Below, in pieces: positions 21,790 to 31,318 of a stretch of DNA of 64,000 nucleotides. Each line of letters begins with the position of its first letter. Positions within the stretch are counted from its first letter, which is position 1. Source of the DNA: Paracamarosporium sp. OC-R06-R3 (Eukaryota; Ascomycota; Dothideomycetes; Pleosporales; Didymosphaeriaceae); contig JACVRA010000137.1 in assembly GCA_019828545.1 (NCBI GenBank), positions 62,001-126,000 of the forward strand, written 5' to 3'. The notes under the pieces were generated by a model, which saw only the letters and a list, made by a program, of their open reading frames with translations, was not told the origin of the DNA and did no database searches. The position numbers and the translations under genes are program-made.

Positions 21790-22086
21790 ATGCCACACGC
21801 AACCGCCTCAGTCAACGGCATAACCGTTGCCGAAACCGACACCTACGAAGTCGTCGACGGAAACATCTACTTCCCACCATCGTCCATCACCAAGTCTGCG
21901 TTCAGCCCCACGTCCACCAAAACGAACTGTCCCTACAAAGGCGACGCGTCCTACTACACTATCACGACGAACAAGACCGAAATCAAAGACGCTGCATGGT
22001 ACTACCCCAACCCACTGCCCGAGTACCAAAAGATTAAGGATTACGTTGCGTTCTACAAGGGGAAGGCCGAGGTGAAGAGTGAGTAG
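21790..22086 (+). CDS. DUF427 domain protein
   Basis: 98 residues, intronless, almost entirely one DUF427 domain: an early VVDGNIYFPPSSI segment, the TNCPYKGDASYYTI core and the AAWYYPNPLP...IKDYVAFYKGKAEV ending, all typical of the family. The family is small, cytosolic and shared by bacteria and fungi. Its biochemical role is not established, and it is often a stand-alone single-domain protein as here. The ATG follows a C/A-rich leader (CCCCACAATG), a good fungal start context. Confidence 0.88.
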   Translation: MPHATASVNGITVAETDTYEVVDGNIYFPPSSITKSAFSPTSTKTNCPYKGDASYYTITTNKTEIKDAAWYYPNPLPEYQKIKDYVAFYKGKAEVKSE

Positions 22087-22244
22087 CATCGTTCTTCGCG
22101 GGAGCACGGAACAGAAGAGGAACAGGCGTTCAAGGTGAATCCAGGGTATATTTATCAAAGTCTATCAAACAGGTTTTTACCATGTGCGCCAATTTGCAAT
22201 GCATGCATTATTCGTTCAAATGTAAAGAGAGCGCTGTGAGGCGT

Positions 22245-23714
22245 TTACGCATCGACAGCCATCACCATTGTATCATCACCATCTATGCCCACGGGCGGCG
22301 GCTCCACCATGGTGCCTCGCCCCCTACCTTGCAGTAGTTCGCGTCGGACCTCCGGGCTGATGCTCGCGTGCCCTCTTGTAAGCAGCAAATCCAGTAGTGC
22401 TTCTCTCTGATCTTCGGTGATATCATTCCTATACCGCTGCGCAAAAGAGAGCAAGCATTGGTGCCATATGACTGGTAGCTTTCCCGTTCCACCGAGGTCT
22501 CCCGCCACGGACTCGGTATCCATAGCATCTGCGCTGCTCGCGCCTGCGGCTCGGAAGCGCAAGAAATGGAAGACGAGAGAGTCGATGACCTTGTAGGGGA
22601 GGGCATACTTCTTCTCGAGCAGTGTTCGTATGAAGATGTTGACTGGGCCGGCGGCTTCGGGATCGGAGGACATCTGTTCGGCGGCGATCTCACAGAGGCG
22701 ATGAATAGCAGCTGCAGAATGGAGAACAGGTACTGAGACTTTAGCGACCACGCTCGCGACGATAGTAGCTTCGCGCTGGGTGCAACCTTCGATGAGCATG
22801 GGAAAGACGATGCCCTTGAAGAAGGCTGACGGTTTGTAGAGAGCCTTCTTGAGTGCGTTGTACAAATGTACGTTCAGCTTGTGCGTTTCTCGAATGCTGT
22901 CCTGCACTGCGGGGAGAAGCACGCTGTTCAGGAACTGCTGTGCGATATGCGGTTTTGAGGAGATGAACAAGCGGGTGGCAGCGTAGACCGAGTTGGGTGT
23001 CCATTGATCGGGCCGTGTCACAGCAACAAGTGTTTCCCATGCTGGAATCGTAGGGAGGATCTTGAATGGTTTTGGCAATTTCCCAGATTTGTACCTCGAC
23101 AGGATCAAGCCAATTTTGGAGTAAACTTCGACAACCTTCTCAGGTAGCTCGACAGCGTCTTCTGGATCACCACCACCGTGGATCTCCGGCTGCGGGTTCG
23201 CAGCCTCGTGCTGTGCGATCTTGTCCAGAATGAGCGCGGCGAGGTCAGTGCCGCCTCCAGAGGGCTGCGCTTCTGCGCCGGGCCACACGATGGGATTGTC
23301 GTCAGTCGGTATGAACTTGTTGAACATGTCCAGGTCGTTGGGATCGATCTCTACTTCTTCCACGATTTCTTCTTCCTCGTCACCCCATGCCTCGTCATCG
23401 TTCTCGTACTGCGCCGTCTCTTCTACGCCGTCCTCTTCTTCAAGCCGCGTTTCGAAATCGAAAGCGGGGTTTGCCTTGGGTGGTCTTTGTACCCTGTTCT
23501 CGCTCTCGGCCTCTTCGGCGAGCTCGCGGCCAATCTCGAGGATCTTGCGCGAACTCTTGCTGTCCACATAACCGTCGCCATCGTTCTCGTCTCGCGAGCG
23601 CTTTCGGGTCTTTGCGGACTTTTGCTTGTAGGGATTCGAGGGTGCGTAGTCTTCGGCGAGTGGATTGTGGCGCTGTGCCTCGCGGACGGCGGGCGATTTG
23701 GGCGTCTTGGGCAT
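22245..23714 (-). CDS. enp1: Bystin, small-subunit ribosome biogenesis factor
   Basis: 489 residues, intronless. The N-terminus is charged and disordered (MPKTPKSPAVREAQRHNPL, then long Glu/Asp runs). From about residue 135 comes the bystin domain: DMFNKFIP near its start, then YKSGKLPKPFKILPTIPAW, FKGIVFPMLIEGCTQREA and LLEKKYALPYKVIDSLVFHFLRF. Bystin/Enp1 binds pre-40S particles in the nucleolus and nucleus and is required for 18S rRNA maturation. Length agrees with yeast Enp1 (about 480). It shares a short divergent promoter with the Ash2 gene. Confidence 0.95.
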   Translation of the reverse strand: MPKTPKSPAVREAQRHNPLAEDYAPSNPYKQKSAKTRKRSRDENDGDGYVDSKSSRKILEIGRELAEEAESENRVQRPPKANPAFDFETRLEEEDGVEETAQYENDDEAWGDEEEEIVEEVEIDPNDLDMFNKFIPTDDNPIVWPGAEAQPSGGGTDLAALILDKIAQHEAANPQPEIHGGGDPEDAVELPEKVVEVYSKIGLILSRYKSGKLPKPFKILPTIPAWETLVAVTRPDQWTPNSVYAATRLFISSKPHIAQQFLNSVLLPAVQDSIRETHKLNVHLYNALKKALYKPSAFFKGIVFPMLIEGCTQREATIVASVVAKVSVPVLHSAAAIHRLCEIAAEQMSSDPEAAGPVNIFIRTLLEKKYALPYKVIDSLVFHFLRFRAAGASSADAMDTESVAGDLGGTGKLPVIWHQCLLSFAQRYRNDITEDQREALLDLLLTRGHASISPEVRRELLQGRGRGTMVEPPPVGIDGDDTMVMAVDA

Positions 23715-23993
23715 TGTGGGCGTTTTTTTGTGTGTGCTGGCAATGTTCGCTCGAGCGTTGCGGGGAACTTTGAATTTTGGCCCGCCGAACTTTTTGCTTT
23801 GCAGGGTTCACCAATCCGTCCTAGCGCGGAAGCTACGCGGAAGCTACGATCAGCGCAGCTTCGCGTGCCTGCAACGCGCCGCGAGCTTTGGGGAATACAA
23901 AGTTCCTGACGCCCTCGATTGTCGCGCCCAAGGTACACCGGCCTGCAACAACCTTCAGCGAGAAGCCACCTGTTGCCGTTCTCTACCACAGCC
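23715..23993. promoter_or_regulatory. Bidirectional promoter between bystin and Ash2
   Basis: 279 bases separate the two start codons. Contains an imperfect direct repeat (cgcggaagctacgcggaagctacg) near 23825-23848. Both genes serve basic nuclear functions. Confidence 0.55.
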
Positions 23994-25757
23994 ATGGCGG
24001 AGTCGCAGTCGAACTCGCGCGCCAACACGCCCGGCGCATCGCTGCCCTTGAAGCGCACGTTGGAAGAAGACCACGCCCCAGCCATATCCTCGCCGCTCAA
24101 TCCGAACCCAGATGCGGCGTCGCGTGCACGTCCACGGGCTCCGCCCCGCGAGCAGCGAGAGAAGCGCGAGACTATCAAGAAACGAGAGGCATCCTCCAAC
24201 ACCCGTGGAAGCACGCCGAATCCGACCTCTCGGACGAAGAAGGAGCGACCTTCAACAGATTCGCCGATGCGATACTCGATTCCGGAGCCGAAGCTCTCAG
24301 ATTACCAACAGCCAAGGGAAGGGCAATTCTCTTGGGACCCCCCACTTACAGCTCCAGACGGCACCCAACTCCTGAGACCCATTGACCATGCCTGGAACAA
24401 GAAGGGCTACCGATATACCCACGCTGTGGCAGACCCGCACTTTCGCCATAAGCAGTTCTATCGCCAGAGCGACTCAAAGCCGTATGGACCGCGAATGAGC
24501 CACGAGGATACCGATAGATGGTTTTCTTTCGACAAAGAGACCGCGACTATTGTCACCCAGGAAAAGGGTTGGCGCATGGGAAGGGGAAACGTGGTAGCAC
24601 GGGAAGGCAGAATGTACTTTGAAGTCAAGATCCTGAAAGGCATACCTGCAGATGGTCCCCACGATCCAGTAGATCCCAAGACCGGCGAGACCAAGCCAGG
24701 GCCCCATATTCGAGTAGGGTGGGCCAGGCGGGAAGCACCGCTCGATGCCCCGGTTGGGTTCGATGGCTACAGCTACGGCATTACGGATGCTCGTTTCGAA
24801 GTCATGCATCGTTCGCGAATCTCCAAGGTCTTCAAACCACTACCCAAAAACGCCAAAAGCAAACATTTAAAGTCAAGGCCGCCTCATAACAAGTCGATGC
24901 CAGTTGAATATGTCAGTGACGAGCATTTTGGAGAAGGCGATGTCATCGGGCTAGAGATCCAGCTGCCTTCCCTTACGCTACACCGTAAAGTCGTTGAGGG
25001 CATCTATAATCCTGCCGTCGACATCGGCGACGGCTTTGATGCACAAGATGCGTACGACCCTACCGAGAAGCCACTCGATATCATCCGTGACCGCATTCCG
25101 GTCGCCTACAAAGGCAACTTCCTGTTCGAACAGCTCGATTACCACATCACAAAAGCCGTAGAGCAATATCACGACAGAGGACCTGCGCCGAAGATCACCC
25201 CTTCGCCAAATTACGACGAAGTAAGCATTCGATCGTTACCTCACTCTCATATCAAGGTATACAAAAACGGCAAGGAAATGGGAATAGCATACGAGAGTCT
25301 CCTCGCTTTCTTACCTCCAGCAAGCGTGCCCTCGGCGGAAGCTTTGAAGGCTGGTGCAAGGGCTGGATTCGACGACGGTATGGTTGGGTACTTCCCCGCT
25401 GTCGCAGTCTTCAACAAAGGTGTCGCACAAGTCAATTTCGGGCCCGACTTCTGGTACCCACCAGAGGAGATGGTGAAGCAGCTTGAAAAGGATACGCAAA
25501 TGCAAGGGAGCGATACAGTGGAGAAACAGGTACCGGAAGGAAGAAAGTTGCGAGCAATTGGCGAAAGATACAAGGAACAAATTGCTGAAGATGTGGTTTG
25601 GGATATCATTGACGAAGTCGACTTCTTTGTGCAAGATGGTGGATGGGATTACACAGGCGAAACACCCCAAGACGTGGCGGGCAAGTCAACGCCGAAAGCT
25701 AGGGGCTTCGCGAACCCGGACGAAAACGTTGGTGTGGAAGTTGGAAGACGCTATTAA
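23994..25757 (+). CDS. Ash2/Bre2-type SPRY subunit of the Set1/COMPASS H3K4 methyltransferase
   Basis: 587 residues from the ATG at 23994, which has a strong CCATGG context; the frame extends upstream but without homology-like sequence. Residues 1-95 are disordered and basic. About 120-380 form a SPRY domain with Ash2 hallmarks: WSFDKE-like RWFSFDKETATIV, RMGRGNVVAREGRMYFEVKI, PHIRVGWARREAPLDAPVGFDGYSYGI and a GDVIGLEIQLP strand. The C-terminal part returns to SPRY-like sequence (VKVYKNG-like IKVYKNGKEMG and GMVGYFPAVAVF). Fungal Ash2/Bre2 homologues activate Set1 for H3K4 methylation. Confidence 0.9.
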   Translation: MAESQSNSRANTPGASLPLKRTLEEDHAPAISSPLNPNPDAASRARPRAPPREQREKRETIKKREASSNTRGSTPNPTSRTKKERPSTDSPMRYSIPEPKLSDYQQPREGQFSWDPPLTAPDGTQLLRPIDHAWNKKGYRYTHAVADPHFRHKQFYRQSDSKPYGPRMSHEDTDRWFSFDKETATIVTQEKGWRMGRGNVVAREGRMYFEVKILKGIPADGPHDPVDPKTGETKPGPHIRVGWARREAPLDAPVGFDGYSYGITDARFEVMHRSRISKVFKPLPKNAKSKHLKSRPPHNKSMPVEYVSDEHFGEGDVIGLEIQLPSLTLHRKVVEGIYNPAVDIGDGFDAQDAYDPTEKPLDIIRDRIPVAYKGNFLFEQLDYHITKAVEQYHDRGPAPKITPSPNYDEVSIRSLPHSHIKVYKNGKEMGIAYESLLAFLPPASVPSAEALKAGARAGFDDGMVGYFPAVAVFNKGVAQVNFGPDFWYPPEEMVKQLEKDTQMQGSDTVEKQVPEGRKLRAIGERYKEQIAEDVVWDIIDEVDFFVQDGGWDYTGETPQDVAGKSTPKARGFANPDENVGVEVGRRY

Positions 25758-26247
25758 TTGGCTTTACACCGATGTTCTACTTTCGGTGACACTTGGTATG
25801 GATACCCAGGAACGATTATTTTTGCAGTATTGGTGTTTGATAACCAAACAACAAGCTTGGTGTCGATTCAATTGGCCTGGAATGGTCTTCAGCCATCCTG
25901 TGATCCTGTGATCCTGCCTTATGCTGACAGTGCACCTCGTCTAGAACGTCCTTGTACGCAATCGCGTTAGGTCTGTATGTCGTTTTGATTGTTTTCACGC
26001 CCTACTATGTCGGCTCTCAGAATCTTATAATCCGCTCCGATGCCCCACTAACCATGAAGGGCAAGAGCGCGGAATTAATGCGCACACTACCGATTTCGGG
26101 CCAACCGGTCTTTCCATGGTTCGAGCAGTTGCTACTTATACAATGGTACGGGCGTCATTCGAAAAGTTGATTACCTTCGCTTAGCTCCTGATCTTGTTCT
26201 TCTTGAACTCTGTTGTGTTCGTAGAGACGAGGTGATTGGTACACAAG
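25758..26247. other. Intergenic, no gene seen
   Basis: Contains the Ash2 3' region and decarboxylase promoter. A short tandem repeat (ATCCTGTG unit, nearly three copies) is at about 25895-25916. No other structure is evident. Confidence 0.45.
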
Positions 26248-27872
26248 ATGGACTCTGCACAGTTTCGAGAAGCAGCGCACAGCGCCATTGATGAGAGTAC
26301 TGAGTTACACATTCTTGGTCGCTTGTACTATGCTAAGAAATCACTCTAGTCATCCAGTACTATGACAATGTAGCCGAGAGACCAGTGCTCCCAAATGTCT
26401 CACCAGGATACCTTCGACCCCTCCTTCCTTCGGGACCACCTGAAGAGGGCGAATCATGGAGCGCCATTCAAGCCGACATCGACCGCATCATTATGCCAGG
26501 CCTTACCCATTGGCAATCACCCAAGTTCATGGCTTTCTTTCCGTGTAATTCATCCTTCCCGGCCATGCTAGGCGAGATGTACTCGGGCGCTTTCAACGCT
26601 GCAGCTTTCAACTGGATCTGCTCGCCTGCTGTCACGGAGCTGGAGACAGTAGTCATGGACTGGATCGCTAAACTGTTGGCCTTGCCTGACTGTTTTCAAA
26701 GTGCGGGCGAAGGTGGTGGTATTATCCAAGGAACGGCGAGTGAAGTGGTGCTTACAGCGCTTGTAGCGGCAAGAGAAAGGCTGATCAGGAGAAAACTTGG
26801 GGACATGCCTGAGGGAGAAGAGAGGATGGATAAAGCTGCGGATCTAAGAGGGAAGATGGTAGCACTGGGCTCAGAACATGCACACTCCTCCACACAGAAA
26901 GCTGCAATCATCGCCGGCACACGGTTCCGCACCGTTCCCGCACCTCGCGATGCTAACTTCAGTGTCACTGGGGCAACACTAAGGAAAACTATCGAAGAAC
27001 TCAAACAAAGGGGCCTGGAGCCATTCTACTTTACCGTCACTATTGGTAGCACAGGAACCTGTGCGGTGGATGACCTCGAAGGCATCGCAGAAGTAGCACG
27101 CGACTACCCTGACCTCTGGATACACGTCGACGCTGCCTATGCAGGCTCTGCGCTGATCTGCCCTGAATATCAGCATCTCTGCCCGCCTATCGCGCACTTC
27201 GATTCCTTCAACTTCAATCTGCACAAGTGGTTGCTCGTCAACTTTGACTGCAGCGCCTTCTTCATCAAGCGTCGTAAAGATCTTATCGATACGTACAGCA
27301 TCACGCCGTCATACCTGCGTAACCAGTTCACCGAGAGCGGGCTCGTGACGGACTACCGAGACTGGCAGATCCCTCTTGGGCGCAGGTTCAGAAGCTTGAA
27401 GGTGTGGTTTGTGCTGAGGACGTATGGCGTCAACGGGCTCCGCAAGTTCATCCGCAACCACGTCAAGCTGGGCGAATATTTCAATGACCTGCTTACCACA
27501 CGCCCGGATGTATTCTCCGTTGTTACACCCGCTGCTTTTGGCCTTACTACCTTCCAGATCAATCCTTTGAAGCCCACTGCCCCATCGTCTCCAGCAACAA
27601 AATCGAACCCCGCACATGAGGCGTATTTGAATGACTTCACGAACGATGCGGAGGCGCAATACAGAGAGGATGCGAATCGCATTACGAAGGAGGTGTATGA
27701 GAGGGTTAATGCAAGCGGGGAGTTCTTTTTGACGAGCACAGTGGCGTGTGGGTTGTATGTTATTCGAGTGGTTAGTGCCGTAGAACGGTCTGAGGAAAAG
27801 TATCTGAAGAGGGTGTTCGATGTATTGGTCGAGACTGCGGAAGATGTCGTGAAGGGGAAAGAGAAAGCATAA
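26248..27872 (+). CDS. Aromatic-L-amino-acid decarboxylase-like PLP enzyme
   Basis: Two exons, 26248-26296 and 26350-27872, intron 53 nt, about 523 residues. The first exon (MDSAQFREAAHSAIDE) is the usual short helical start and joins in phase to IIQYYDN. Group II PLP decarboxylase motifs follow: PGYLRPLLP, HWQSPKFMAFFP, GGGIIQGTASE, WIHVDAAYAG (the Asp that contacts PLP nitrogen), and FNFNLHKWLLVNFD with the PLP lysine near residue 309. Length and motifs fit the DDC/TDC family, which decarboxylates DOPA, tyrosine or tryptophan. Substrate preference cannot be read here. Likely cytosolic. Confidence 0.92.
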
Positions 27873-28001
27873 GGACATAGTAGTAGAAGTGGTGCATAGA
27901 GGGCAGTTCTAGGTAGAAGCCTCTACTAAATACCATCAATGTTGCTATTAGCACATACTCCGAGACAGTGGCTATGTACGTGGAGCATCAACACGTACAT
28001 C

Positions 28002-29708
28002 TCAGAATGTACTACCTTTAGTCAGTTTCCTTCTCCAACTCCTCTTTCTCAACTTTTCGTCTCCCTCTTCTCCATCTCTAGCGATCCGCAATTCACCCTT
28101 CGGCACTACTAACGCTCCTCCGCTCTCCGTCAATCTCCTCCTCAGTTCCTTCTCACTCAAAACATCACCGCTCGGTTCGTCCTCTCCCACTTCTTCCCTC
28201 ACCGCCGCTGCTATATCGAGGATGCTTCGCAAGAGCCCAGGTCTCCTTCCTATGTTGTACATCCTAGAGTGTATTCGAGTGTCCATCCACATACCTACCA
28301 TGATGCAACTCCAGACGAAGTTGAAGATCGAGACCATGAAGAGAAAAATGTAAGAGAATCCCCATTGATATGTTTCGCTAGGCTTGCAAGACCCATGCGT
28401 GTGCAAATACGATGCGGGGAATATGGGGCCTTGTCGAGAGGAATCGAGCGAGTAGTAGGGGTAGATGAGACCTTGTGATGGTCGGTCGGCGTCGCGATTT
28501 TCGCATTCGAAAGTGATGTTGAGGGAAGGAGGTGGTAGGTGTGTGGTTGTGCCGTTGAAGACGAATGTGCTGCTAACGTTCTTTTGAACTGAGGTCGGGA
28601 CCCAGTTAGAAAGATTCAGAGAGCGGGTTGATGGGTTGTATGAGATGCCCAAGTAGTGGTCAGAATCTAGAGAGACGTAAGCATAGCTCTATCGAATTAA
28701 TCATGCGAGCCTGTGTCGGACACTTGGAGGTTGTGTTATGGACTTGGAGAAACCGACCCACGGTCAGGTTTCAGGTTTGCAACTTATGTTGCACGCCATA
28801 GCTAGTGTAGAAGTAACAAAACCTAACTTACAGTTAAGAATCGCTTTCGCAAGCTCAGCATCATGTGCGACGGAGATTAGCGGCTTCGAGTAATTTTCCC
28901 CCAGACGATCGCTGTCCTGTATGATATATTCGACCTGCTTTACCTCGTTGTACGCCACCAAATTTCCATACTCGTCCTCCACATACGGTTCATAAGTCAT
29001 GATGTAACCAGTCATAGCCGCCATTAGTGTAGGGAACGCAAGCACATATAGCGTTCCAATTAGCATGCACAGCATCGCCAGCCATCGAAAGAACCTTTTC
29101 CAACTCTTCTCTCCATATGCCAACCATTCTTTTGCCACAACACCCAGTGTTCCTAATGTCGTCGTATGAAACGCCACACTGGTGTACATCTTGTAGCTCG
29201 TGCGATACATCTCCATGTGATACAACAGCCACTCATTGAAGACCCGGTAGTTCACCCACGCAAGCAGCATCTGACCGCCGCGCCCAATGACCAAGTCCCA
29301 CGCAATGTCGATGACTTTGACCTGCGTGAAGGTCATGGCGCCGAAAGACAAGTTTGGTGTAAAAAAGTAGGATGAATCCATAATCCTCCATGTTGCGCCT
29401 GTAGCTTCCTTCCACATGCCGTTGGGGTAGCAGTCACGGCCATTAAGATAGGACTGGGATGCTTCTTCTGCAGCGGCGGCGAGGACAACGATAGGTAAGA
29501 GCGCGAATGGTAGGCTGGATACGATGGCGAAAACACGCCAGGGAAATTTCGACGGTTTCCATCTCTTTTCCCGGTTGCTGCGTGCTGTGCTCTTAAATTT
29601 CGAGTCGCGTGGATTGTCGCGGGATGGACTCCAGTTGCGCGTGGGCAGCATTTCGACGCTGGCGCTTGAGCGCTCCCCAGCTTCCTGCAGTGCACCTGTT
29701 GACTTCAT
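28002..29708 (-). CDS. Fungal multi-pass membrane protein, uncharacterised
   Basis: Probably two exons, 28832-29708 and 28002-28666, about 513 residues. The 165-nt intron is longer than its neighbours' and could hide a mini-exon. The cytosolic N-terminus is basic. Hydrophobic helices follow at about residues 60-85 (VFAIVSSLPFALLPIVVLAA), 140-160, 195-215, 235-260 (WLAMLCMLIGTLYVLAFPTLMAAM) and, in exon 2, near residue 400 (YIFLFMVSIFNFVWSCIMVGMW, interrupted here). Between them are tryptophan-rich loops with an IGRGGQMLLAW stretch. N-glycosylation sequons lie in the exon 2 lumenal loop. I recall similar fungal proteins but no named function. Confidence 0.7.
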
Positions 29709-30169
29709 TATCGTCGCGCAATGCCAGAAGCATTCTCGTCCTGGAATGCAGCAGCGATGGCATTGCTCGGAGTGAAGTGATCACGAAAGCAATGTTCCAA
29801 CCCTGATGTCATTAGACTTGTTTCATCAGTGGGATTGGCAAAGGACTGGGGGCCGAGTGAGGCGCAGGGCTGGGCGAAGGAGATCGTTTCCCCGCAACAC
29901 CGACTTGTATCTCAGAACACAACGAAATGCTCACAGTCCCATTAATAAACCACGTCTACCTGACTATAACGAGCGGCTGTAAACTTCCCAGACTTTATCG
30001 CACTTTGATTGGAAAATCTGAGCAGCGATTTCCCAGCCCTTGTCTACGTAGAATTAGTCTGTAAACGATCATTGCCGACTTCGGACTATTTGTAAAATAC
30101 GAATTGCTCGGCCGTAATCTTAGGGGATCATCATATCAGCATCCCATTGAACGACGAATACCAAGACTC
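29709..30169. other. Intergenic, no gene seen
   Basis: Promoter of the membrane-protein gene on the left and the 3' end of the orphan gene on the right. No features are recognised. Confidence 0.45.
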
Positions 30170-30772
30170 TCATCTCTCTTCACCGACTCCTTCTCTCCTC
30201 AGACCTCCGTCCCACCCATCCCTCTGATTCATATCCTCTCGCAAACGCATTCTCCCACCACTTCCACCACTCATCTCACTCCTACCATGCCCTTGCAGAC
30301 TGCTTTCTCCCCTTGATCCAGCCATTCTAGCCCCTTGTACCCCTTCCCCTCCTCCCAAAACACCAACGCTCTCTCCCTTCCTCCGTCCGTCCCTTAGAAT
30401 TCCCCTTCCAACCTCACTCTCTACCATCTCCAGCAGCTTCCTCAACGCCTCCTTTCTACTACTTCCCATCTCTGGGCCCATTTCGAGGGATTTAGACCCA
30501 CCCTTGGACATGCTGTATACGGCGGCGACAAAAGATGAGGATGGCGCGGGAGATTTGGGATGACGGCCGAGGAGCACGGTGGGATGTTTGTTGGGTGTTG
30601 GGGATAATTGCCACGATAGGGCTGCGTGTAGAAGTCAGATGGGTGTGTAGGATGAGATGGAAAGGGAATGGATGAATAAAATACTTTCAATGATGTTGAC
30701 CAGGTATTGTAGTTCGTTTTCGTCTTCTCCACGGACGTTTGGAGCGGGTTTCATCGCATCGCGGTCTGGCAT
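30170..30772 (-). CDS. Small orphan protein
   Basis: Two exons, 30685-30772 and 30170-30621, intron 63 nt (GTATTT...ACGCAG), about 179 residues. Exon 1 (MPDRDAMKPAPNVRGEDENE, continuing LQYLVNIIE) joins in phase to TLSWQLSPTPNKHP. The middle has a plausible helix (SSRKEALRKLLEMVESEVGRG). The rest is Gly/Arg/Ser-rich and probably disordered. No signal peptide, membrane helix or known domain. The well-formed intron and phase argue that it is real. The function is unknown and it may be lineage-specific. Confidence 0.55.
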
Positions 30773-31318
30773 CGTGGCGTTTGATGCGCTGATTTGAGTG
30801 TGGCCCTGGGTAGCTCAAGGCTTGGATGCAGCAGTGCAGGCAGGAGACAGAACCACAACTTTTATACCCCGGGACGGCACTGGTTATACCTGTGTATACG
30901 TGGCTCGGGTTGCTCATCGCAAACGACGACGGTTCTGACGACCGGTTTGCAGCAGTAGCAAACAATGTCGAGCGTGGTTGATGCCGCGTGTGCGACAATT
31001 GGTGGCCCGCATCCCCAAGGGCAGTCATTGGGTAGAGCAGAATACGGAGGAAAGCGGGAAGAAGTGCGTAAACATGAACGCGTTAATGAAATGATGTGGA
31101 GCTGTCCATATAGCTGACAAACTTCCGCTAAATCGATTCAGAAGAAACGTTTCGCTGTATCGAGGACCTAAAATCGGATAAAGTCCAGATCAAACTTCAG
31201 TCATGGATTAATAGGTAATCAACTTTAGGATTCACATGCACGGAGCCTAATCTGAAGCGAGCAGTAGCTATCAAAATAGGGATGTATGGATTTGGCTTGA
31301 TAGTCTTGTTCAGAAAAT
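30773..31318. other. Intergenic, no gene seen
   Basis: Promoter of the orphan gene and 3' region of the phospholipase D gene. Nothing else is recognised. Confidence 0.45.

Noticed and set aside
23423..24214. 263-codon minus-strand frame across the bystin/Ash2 promoter
   Set aside because: It overlaps both real genes on opposing strands and has no homology-like stretch.
26248..30772. Possible secondary-metabolite cluster around the amino-acid decarboxylase
   Set aside because: No synthase, P450, transporter or methyltransferase lies beside it. The neighbours are chromatin, membrane and orphan genes.
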